A stretch of 9,962 nt of DNA from an uncultured Aquimonas sp. (lineage in GTDB: Bacteria; Pseudomonadota; Gammaproteobacteria; Xanthomonadales; Xanthomonadaceae). A program made the translations under genes and the position numbers. The stretch lies in NCBI GenBank assembly GCA_946481615.1, contig CAMLOR010000109.1, forward strand, positions 1-9,962. The letters are read 5' to 3'. The notes under the pieces are model-generated. The model made no database searches and was not told where the DNA came from. It saw only the letters and a program-made list of their open reading frames with translations. Positions 5,326 to 9,962 of this stretch are shown piece after piece (within the stretch, counting starts at the first letter, position 1; each line of letters opens with the position of its first letter).

Positions 5326-5874
5326 ATGGCCGATACGCCGTTGTCTGCTGCCGCGCATGCGGCGCGTCGTCGACGCGAGGATGCGGTCATCGCGGAGGCC
5401 GAGGCTATCTTGTTGGCGCGCTTGCGGCGTCGCGGGCGTTTGCGCAATCCGCGCGACGCGGAGCGGTTCCTGCGGGTGCGGCTGGCGGGGCGGTTGCACG
5501 AGGAACTGCACGCGGTGTGGCTCGACGGGCATCACCGCATCATCGGGTGCGAGGTGTTGGCGAAGGGGGCGGTGGATCGCGCCGAGATCGATCCGCGCGT
5601 GGTGGTGCAGTTGGCGTTGCAGTGCAATGCGCGGGCGGTGATCCTCGCGCACAATCATCCGAGCGGGGTGGCGGTGCCGAGTGCGGATGACGTTACGTTG
5701 ACGGTGCGTTTGCGGCAGGCGCTTGCGTTGTTCGACGTGGCGTTGCTGGAGCACTTCGTGGTGGGGGATGGCGCGGCGATCGTTGCGCCGGTGAGGCTGG
5801 CGGCTCGGAGCAGGCGCGGGATCGGCCGGGTATCGCCAGTCCGAGAACCATCCTCACCCCAGCCCTCTCCTTGA
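5326..5874 (+). CDS. radC: RadC-like JAB/JAMM-domain protein (short form)
   Basis: ATG at 5326 follows GGAGG by 5 nt, a strong start, and gives 182 residues. The JAMM metal-binding set is present: E60 in HEELHAVWLD, HNHPSG at 109-114, and P118-S119 with D121/D122. The N-terminal helix-hairpin-helix part of full-length RadC (about 225 residues) is missing. The protein instead begins with a basic helical stretch (RRRREDAVIAEAE), typical of the short RadC proteins of mobile elements. The function of RadC proteins is unresolved. The frame is also open upstream to 5104 through the leader, but the ribosome binding site decides for 5326. The last dozen codons run into a repeat-type hairpin and the TGA sits in its loop, so the C-terminus may be an extension acquired from the repeat. 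It occupies the place where an integron integrase would be expected. Confidence 0.9.
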   Translation: MADTPLSAAAHAARRRREDAVIAEAEAILLARLRRRGRLRNPRDAERFLRVRLAGRLHEELHAVWLDGHHRIIGCEVLAKGAVDRAEIDPRVVVQLALQCNARAVILAHNHPSGVAVPSADDVTLTVRLRQALALFDVALLEHFVVGDGAAIVAPVRLAARSRRGIGRVSPVREPSSPQPSP

Positions 5875-5883
5875 AGGAGAGGG
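5863..5883. terminator. Bidirectional hairpin between radC and the LON gene
   Basis: The stem CCCTCTCCT/AGGAGAGGG has 9 bp and a TGA loop; that TGA is the radC stop. It lies between two convergent genes, so it could end both transcripts, though T-tracts are poor. The sequence TCACCCCAGCCCTCTCC belongs to a dispersed repeat I associate with Xanthomonadales genomes. Confidence 0.55.
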
Positions 5884-5890
5884 AGAAAGC

Positions 5891-6481
5891 TCACGCCGAC
5901 TGGAATTGCGGAAGCCTTTGCATGATGCGGCACAGCCGCGCGTGCTGGTCGGAGCATTGCAGCAGTTCCTGGCGCTCCGGATCGGTGAAGGGCAGCATCT
6001 CGGCGAGGCGGTAGCCCACCCACGCGGCATCGTCGTAGCAGGCGTGCGCGGCCTGCGCGTGCGCGCCGCCGAAGCGTTCGATCAGGCGTTCGAGCAGCAT
6101 CGAAAGCAGGCCGTGCTCGGGGGCCACCGGCTGCGGCGGCGGTTCCTCGAGATTCTCCACGTGCGCGACGATCAGGCCGTTGTCGCGCACGCGCGTGCGC
6201 AGCACGTGGAAGCGCGACTCGCCGCTGACCTGCAGGCCGAGCAGGCCATCGGGTTCGGAGAAGAAATCGACGATGCGCGCGCGCGTGCCGAAGGCGGCCG
6301 GCGTGGCGGGCGCACCGGCTTCCTGGCCGTCGAGGATCAGGCACACGCCGAAGCCGCTGTCGTTGCGCGTGCACTGCTTGACCATGTCGAGGTAACGCGG
6401 TTCGAACACGCGCAATCGCAACTGCCCGCCGGGAAACAGCACCGTGCGCAGCGGGAACAGCGGCAATTCCGAAGACGTCAC
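5891..6481 (-). CDS. LON substrate-binding-domain protein
   Basis: GTG at 6481 is chosen as the start because the frame upstream of it translates the palindromic repeats, while the family's usual opening follows directly (SSELPLFPLRTVLFPGG, residues 3-19, then LRVFEPRYLDMV). The product has 196 residues, the normal size for stand-alone proteins with the Lon N-terminal domain (PF02190 type) and no ATPase or protease part. Residues about 5-110 form the beta-rich LON fold (GFGVCLILDGQEAG, GTRARIVDFF); the rest is helical and ends HARLCRIMQRLPQFQSA. Such proteins are cytoplasmic and their biochemical role is not established. The 3' end is duplicated as a relic at 2415-2477, so this gene marks one edge of the accessory segment. 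Confidence 0.92.
   Translation of the reverse strand: MTSSELPLFPLRTVLFPGGQLRLRVFEPRYLDMVKQCTRNDSGFGVCLILDGQEAGAPATPAAFGTRARIVDFFSEPDGLLGLQVSGESRFHVLRTRVRDNGLIVAHVENLEEPPPQPVAPEHGLLSMLLERLIERFGGAHAQAAHACYDDAAWVGYRLAEMLPFTDPERQELLQCSDQHARLCRIMQRLPQFQSA
5902..5956 (-). repeat. Direct repeat: intact copy of the duplicated LON gene end
   Basis: This part of the LON gene aligns without gaps to 2423-2477 and includes an identical 22-base run at 5924-5945. The run contains the small palindrome GCGGC-ACA-GCCGC. The two copies lie in the same orientation, 3479 bases apart, on either side of the cassette array and radC. Confidence 0.75.
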
Positions 6482-6487
6482 GCGGCC

Positions 6488-6516
6488 AGTGTAGGCCGCA
6501 GGCGGGGATTTGCGAA
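6488..6516 (-). promoter_or_regulatory. Promoter of the LON gene, probably leaderless
   Basis: On the minus strand TTCGCA (6516-6511) and TACACT (6493-6488) are separated by exactly 17 nt, each matching sigma-70 consensus at 4/6. TACACT ends 6 nt before the GTG at 6481, so transcription would begin at or near the start codon. No Shine-Dalgarno sequence is present. Confidence 0.45.
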
Positions 6517-6531
6517 GGTTCTCCGCGAGCC

Positions 6532-6739
6532 GTCGTCCCCGCGCAGGCGGGGACCCAGGTGCGCGCACTGCCGGCGTACCTCGCACCTGGATTCCCGCCT
6601 GCGCGGGAATGACGAGCGTGGCGTCGTCCCCGCGAAGGCGGGGACCCAGCGACTTCCCGCGCCGCGCGAAAGACACTGGATTCCCGCCTACGCGGGAATG
6701 ACGGCTTGTCGCACCTGGACCCGCCTGCGCGGGAATGAC
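6532..6739. repeat. Cluster of extragenic palindromes (REP/dRS3-like)
   Basis: Three units fill most of the 283-bp space between mpl and the LON gene. Unit 1 (6532-6613) and unit 2 (6623-6702) each have a left arm GTCGTCCCCGCG...GGGGACCCAG and a right arm CTGGATTCCCGCCT...GGGAATGAC; the arms are imperfect inverted copies of each other. In unit 1 the fold is extended by CCAGGTGCG/CGCACCTGG. Unit 3 (6712-6739) is a right arm only, with two bases lost. The right arms of units 1 and 2 fit ATTCCC-N8-GGGAAT, the pattern of the Neisseria dRS3 repeat. They may stabilise or end the mpl transcript. Confidence 0.85.
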
Positions 6740-6764
6740 GGAGGTGGGGCCGCGGGTACGGCGC

Positions 6765-8135
6765 TCAGCGCAGCGTTTCGGCGAAGCGCCGCGGCGCGCC
6801 CTCGAAGCCGCCGTTCGACATGAACACGACCTGGTCGCCCGGCCGCATGCGCGCCGCCAGTTCGGCCAGCAGCGCGTCCACCGTCGGGGCCGCCACGCCC
6901 TCGCCTCGCAGCGCGGCGATCACCTTGTCGGCGTCCCATGGCAGATCGGGCTTGCGCAGGAACACCACAAGGTCGGCGTCGTCGAGGGAGGGCGCCAGGT
7001 CGTCGGCATGCGCGCCCAGGCGCATCGAATTGCTGCGCGGCTCCAGCGCCACCACCACGCGTCCGTCGCCGACGCGCGCGCGCAGGCCGGCGAGCGTGGT
7101 GCGGATGGCGGTGGGATGGTGCGCGAAATCGTCGTACACCCGCGTGCCTTCGCGTTCGGCCAGCAGTTCGAGGCGGCGGCGCGCGCTGCGGAAGTCCGGC
7201 AACGCACGCATCGTCGCGCGCGCATCGAAGCCGGCGGCCTCGGCGGCGGCGAGCGCGGCGAGCGCGTTCATCACGTTGTGGCGGCCGAGCAGCGGCCAGG
7301 CCACCTCGCCCAGCGATTCGCCGCGGCGCAGCACCTCGAAGCGCGAGCCATCGCCGGCCAGCAGGCGCGCGCGCCAATGCGCATCGGCATCGATGGCGAA
7401 GGTCTCGACGGGCGTCCAGCAGCCCATCTTCAACACCTCGGCGAGCGCCGCGTCCTCGCCGTTGACGATCAGCCGGCCCGATCGCGGCACCGTGCGCACC
7501 AGGTGATGGAACTGGCGCTTGATCGCGTCGAGGTCGGGGAAGATGTCGGCGTGGTCGTATTCGAGGTTGTTGAGGATGGCGATGCGCGGGCGGTAGTGCA
7601 CGAACTTCGAGCGCTTGTCGAAGAACGCCGTGTCGTACTCGTCGGCTTCCACCACGAAGCACTCGCCGCCGCCGCGCCGCGCGGACACCTCGAAGTTGCC
7701 CGGCGCGCCGCCCACGAGGAAGCCGGGCGCACCGCCCTGTGCTTCGATCAGCCACGCCAGCAGCGCGCTGGTGGTGGTCTTGCCGTGCGTGCCGGCCACC
7801 GCCAGCACCTTGCGGCCCGGCAGCACGCGCTCCGCCAGCCACTGCGCGCCGCTGGTGTAGCGCAGGCCGGCGTCGAGCACGTGTTCCACCGCCGGATTGC
7901 CGCGCGAGAGCGCATTGCCGACGACGACTTCGTCGACATCCCGCGAAATGTTCTCCGCGGCGTAGGGCGACGACAGCGCGATGCCGAGCGCCTCGAGCTG
8001 CGTGCTCATCGGCGGATACACGCCCTGGTCGGAACCCTCGACGACGTCGCCGCGCTCGCGCGCCAGCGCCGCCAGCCCGCCCATGAAGGTGCCGCAGATG
8101 CCGAGGATGTGCAGTTTCAACGTCGCCTCGCTCAC
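6765..8135 (-). CDS. mpl: UDP-N-acetylmuramate:L-Ala-gamma-D-Glu-meso-DAP ligase
   Basis: Mpl is a cytoplasmic enzyme that attaches recycled murein tripeptide (L-Ala-gamma-D-Glu-meso-diaminopimelate) to UDP-MurNAc with ATP, returning it to peptidoglycan synthesis. GTG at 8135 gives 456 residues, the usual length. Mur-ligase features are in order: N-terminal Rossmann segment LHILGICGTFMGG (8-20), ATP loop GTHGKTTT (115-122), EADEYDTAFFDKRSKF (163-178), NNLEYDHADIF (189-199), GRHNVMNALAA (284-294) and YDDFAHHPTAI (334-344). The EYDTAFFDKRSKF and AHHPTAI forms are those of Mpl rather than MurC. The start overlaps the stop of the SIMPL gene by 4 nt (GTGA), which implies translational coupling. 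It is the last gene of the apparent adk operon, with palindromic repeats following it. Confidence 0.97.
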   Translation of the reverse strand: MSEATLKLHILGICGTFMGGLAALARERGDVVEGSDQGVYPPMSTQLEALGIALSSPYAAENISRDVDEVVVGNALSRGNPAVEHVLDAGLRYTSGAQWLAERVLPGRKVLAVAGTHGKTTTSALLAWLIEAQGGAPGFLVGGAPGNFEVSARRGGGECFVVEADEYDTAFFDKRSKFVHYRPRIAILNNLEYDHADIFPDLDAIKRQFHHLVRTVPRSGRLIVNGEDAALAEVLKMGCWTPVETFAIDADAHWRARLLAGDGSRFEVLRRGESLGEVAWPLLGRHNVMNALAALAAAEAAGFDARATMRALPDFRSARRRLELLAEREGTRVYDDFAHHPTAIRTTLAGLRARVGDGRVVVALEPRSNSMRLGAHADDLAPSLDDADLVVFLRKPDLPWDADKVIAALRGEGVAAPTVDALLAELAARMRPGDQVVFMSNGGFEGAPRRFAETLR

Positions 8136-8923
8136 AGAAGTTCGAACAAAACGGCGACGCGCGCGCGCACCGCGATGCGGCCCGGCGCCAGCGGGCCGTC
8201 GCCGCCGGGGCCCGCGCCGGGCGCGGCGTCGGCCTGCATGATCACGTTCTGCGACATGTCGCGCGCGCCGTAGGCGCCACGGTAACTGTAGTAGCCGCAG
8301 CACGAATACCCCCACTGCGACCACGACCAGTAGCCGTCTTCGCCGGGCTTTTGCTCGGAGATCGATAGCGCCTTGCCGATCTGCTGATCGAGTTCGCCCG
8401 AGAATGCGGCCGCTTTCTCGCGCGCGGCGCGGATGGCGAGCGTGCGCGCCTGGTCGCGATGCTGGCGCAGCGCGCTGGTGCGGTATTCGACGTCTTCGAG
8501 TTGCACGGCGGGGTCGTTCGAAAGCGCCTCCACCAGCGTCATCAGCGCGCCGAGCTTGCGCAAGGTGATCGTGATCGAGGCGCGCGCGGTGTGGCCGGTC
8601 TTCTGCTCGGCCTCGCTGCAGGTGCCACAGCCCCAGCGCGACGGAAACACCATGACGGGCGTGCTGGCGAGGTCGGCGCGCGATACGCCGAGTGTTTGCG
8701 CCTGCGCGAACACGGCTTCCACCGCGGCCTGGCTGCGGCGGCGCGCGTCGAGCAAGGCGCCGTCGAAATGCTGCACGGCCAGGCGCAGCGTGGCGTGGTC
8801 GGGTTCGACCTGGATTTCGGCCTCGCCCTGCACTTCGACAGTGGGCCGCTCGCGTACGGCCAGTTCGTCCGCCGCCGCGGGCAGTGCCGCCGCCAGGAAC
8901 ATCGCCACGATCAGATTGCGCAT
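8132..8923 (-). CDS. SIMPL-domain (DUF541) periplasmic protein
   Basis: This 263-residue protein starts with ATG at 8923, preceded by a GAGGAG ribosome binding site. Residues 1-18 are a signal peptide (MRNLIVAMFLAAALPAAA), so the mature protein should be periplasmic or outer-membrane associated. The SIMPL/BP26-like fold is shown by the opening VEVQGEAEIQVEPDHATLRLAV (29-50), the central SITITLRKLGALMTLVEAL and the helical ALRQHRDQARTLAIRAAREKA (about 151-171), ending with RIAVRARVAVLFEL. Two unusual insertions are seen: WGCGTCSE with C99 and C102, and an aromatic-rich stretch at 198-217 with adjacent C208 and C209. The biochemical role of the family is not established. It lies 22 nt after the membrane protein gene and overlaps mpl, so it is co-transcribed with both. 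Confidence 0.93.
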   Translation of the reverse strand: MRNLIVAMFLAAALPAAADELAVRERPTVEVQGEAEIQVEPDHATLRLAVQHFDGALLDARRRSQAAVEAVFAQAQTLGVSRADLASTPVMVFPSRWGCGTCSEAEQKTGHTARASITITLRKLGALMTLVEALSNDPAVQLEDVEYRTSALRQHRDQARTLAIRAAREKAAAFSGELDQQIGKALSISEQKPGEDGYWSWSQWGYSCCGYYSYRGAYGARDMSQNVIMQADAAPGAGPGGDGPLAPGRIAVRARVAVLFELL

Positions 8924-8945
8924 GCCGCTCTCCTCGTCCGGGGGT

Positions 8946-9473
8946 TCAGCTGCCCGGGACCAGCCTGAGCAGCCCGAGTTCCAGCAGGAAGACGCCCAGC
9001 GCCACCGCGATGCCGCCGCCCAGCGGCCAGTCCAGCGCCTGGCGCCAGATCTGCCCGTTGATCGCGAGCTTCCACGCCGACAGCACCAGCATCGCCCACA
9101 CCGCCGCGGCCTGCGTGCGCGTGAGAGGCACGCCCGACTCGGGCGACGGCAGATCGGCGGCGAGGAAGAAGAGGGGCAGGTAGGCCACCGTTGCGAAGAT
9201 GCCGGTGCCGACCAGCGCGCTCAGGGTCTGCACGTAGCGCGACTCGCGTCCGCGCGCGCGCAGCAGCAGCCAGGGCAGCGCGATGGCCAGCGTCATCGAA
9301 AGCGCCAGTTGCGAAAGACCGTTGCCGCCGGCCCCGACGATGCGCAGGTAAAGCAGCCCGGCGCCGGCCTGCACCAGCAGCAGGGCGCGCGCCAGCGCCG
9401 GCGAGTACGGCAGATCCTGCGGGCCGCGCCGGAACAGGCACAGATCCCAGAGCAGGCGCACCAGGGTCAGCAT
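8946..9473 (-). CDS. Membrane protein of unknown function in the adk-mpl operon
   Basis: ATG at 9473 gives 175 residues. After an N-terminal part with RRGPQDLPYSP there are about five hydrophobic spans, near residues 28-47, 54-73, 82-107, 122-141 and 151-172. The spans are separated by short basic loops (LRARGRESRY) and one acidic loop (ADLPSPESG). I recognise no family. It begins 40 nt after the adk stop and ends 22 nt before the SIMPL gene, so it is probably part of the same operon. No clear ribosome binding site stands before the ATG. Hydropathy and the compact operon position support it as a real gene. Confidence 0.82.
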   Translation of the reverse strand: MLTLVRLLWDLCLFRRGPQDLPYSPALARALLLVQAGAGLLYLRIVGAGGNGLSQLALSMTLAIALPWLLLRARGRESRYVQTLSALVGTGIFATVAYLPLFFLAADLPSPESGVPLTRTQAAAVWAMLVLSAWKLAINGQIWRQALDWPLGGGIAVALGVFLLELGLLRLVPGS

Positions 9474-9480
9474 GGGCGGG

Positions 9481-9498
9481 GCGCGCCGGACGGCGCGC
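9481..9498. promoter_or_regulatory. GC hairpin between adk and the membrane protein gene
   Basis: GCGCGCCG and CGGCGCGC are perfect inverted copies around a GA centre. There is no T-tract in either direction, so it may modulate or stabilise the transcript rather than end it. It fills half of the 40-nt gap after adk. Confidence 0.35.
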
Positions 9499-9513
9499 AG
9501 CGGGGCATCGCGA

Positions 9514-9962
9514 TCAGGCGCGCGCGGCCTGCGGCGATTCGGGCCGGATGGCGGTGAGCACGCGATCGAGCACTTCGTCGACGCTGCCCACGCCGTAGAC
9601 GCAGACCAGCTTGCCCTGCGTGCGGTAGAAATCGATCACCGGGGCGGTGAGATCGGTGTAGACGCGCAGGCGCTGGCGCACTGCGTCCGGGCTGTCGTCG
9701 GCACGGCCTTCGGCCTGGGCGCGGCCGGCCAGGCGCGTGATGAGCAGGTCGGTGCCCACGTCCAGCTGCACGGCGACGTCCACCGGCTGCTGCAGGCGCG
9801 AAAGCAGCGTGTCGAGCGCATTGGCCTGGGCCAGGTTGCGCGGATAGCCGTCGAGGATGAAGCCGGCGCGCACGTCGTCCTTGCCCAGGCGCTCTTCCAG
9901 CATGCCGAGCACGATCTCGTCGGAGACGAGGTTGCCGGCCGCCATCACCTCGTGCGCCTTCA
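9514..9962 (-). CDS. adk: Adenylate kinase (5' end outside window)
   Basis: The enzyme interconverts ATP plus AMP and 2 ADP in the cytoplasm. The last 149 residues are present; the first complete codon is at 9960 and TGA is at 9516-9514. Visible family features are GNLVSDEIVLGMLEERL (NMP-binding region), GFILDGYPRNLAQANALD with the signature DGYPR, the beta strand VDVAVQLDV, and RLAGRAQAEGRADDSPDAVRQRL. In that last segment the LID is the short form, without the zinc-type or long insert of E. coli Adk. The remainder, YRTQGKLVCVYGVGSVDEV, is the usual C-terminal end. The ATP P-loop lies outside the window. It is the first visible gene of a minus-strand operon that continues to mpl. Confidence 0.97.
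   Translation of the reverse strand, partial: KAHEVMAAGNLVSDEIVLGMLEERLGKDDVRAGFILDGYPRNLAQANALDTLLSRLQQPVDVAVQLDVGTDLLITRLAGRAQAEGRADDSPDAVRQRLRVYTDLTAPVIDFYRTQGKLVCVYGVGSVDEVLDRVLTAIRPESPQAARA

Noticed and set aside
6482..6676. N-terminal extension of the LON protein to an ATG at 6676
   Set aside because: The extension is a translation of the palindromic repeats; the family's conserved opening begins just after the GTG at 6481.
6532..6739. CRISPR array
   Set aside because: The repeats are internally palindromic, in inverted pairs, and there are no uniform spacers or cas genes.
6735..8273. A 512-codon + strand open frame opposite mpl
   Set aside because: It is the exact antisense of mpl, has Arg/Ala/His-rich low-complexity content without motifs, and arises from GC-rich codon bias.

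Overview
The window is high-GC gammaproteobacterial chromosome, most likely from the Xanthomonadales/Lysobacterales. The evidence for that is a short-LID adenylate kinase gene linked to mpl, a DedA-PAP2-LssY fusion protein, GTG starts, and extragenic palindromes of the type abundant in that order. The order-level placement is an inference; no rRNA or other marker is present. Two stretches of ordinary chromosome flank a lower-GC accessory segment.

Left (1-2405): the 3' part of a DedA/PAP2/LssY membrane protein gene on the + strand, a short intergenic stretch with weak hairpins, and a possible small membrane protein gene.

Middle (about 2415-5890): an integron gene-cassette array without a visible integrase. 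Six small minus-strand genes, mostly for unknown membrane proteins and one for a DUF2750 protein, are separated by five attC sites at 2722-2809, 3321-3380, 3621-3707, 4106-4193 and 4556-4611. An unpaired core site at 4924-4930 marks the proximal end and may be the edge of an attI site. To its right, where an integrase gene would be expected, there is instead a structured leader with competing hairpins and a short RadC-like JAB/JAMM-domain gene on the + strand. The segment is bracketed by two same-orientation copies of the 3' end of a LON-domain gene: an intact one ending at 5891 and a decayed 55-60 bp relic at 2415-2477 that still reads in frame but carries an internal stop. This suggests that the array plus radC block was inserted at, or duplicated around, the end of the LON gene.

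Right (5891-9962): all minus strand. The LON-domain gene probably has its own leaderless promoter. A cluster of extragenic palindromes separates it from an apparent operon read in the order adk (partial), unknown membrane protein, SIMPL-domain secreted protein, mpl. The SIMPL gene and mpl overlap by 4 nt. adk serves nucleotide metabolism and mpl serves peptidoglycan recycling.

The points most worth follow-up are the integrase-less cassette array with uncharacterised membrane-protein cargo, the duplicated LON gene end around it, and the attenuator-like leader of radC.
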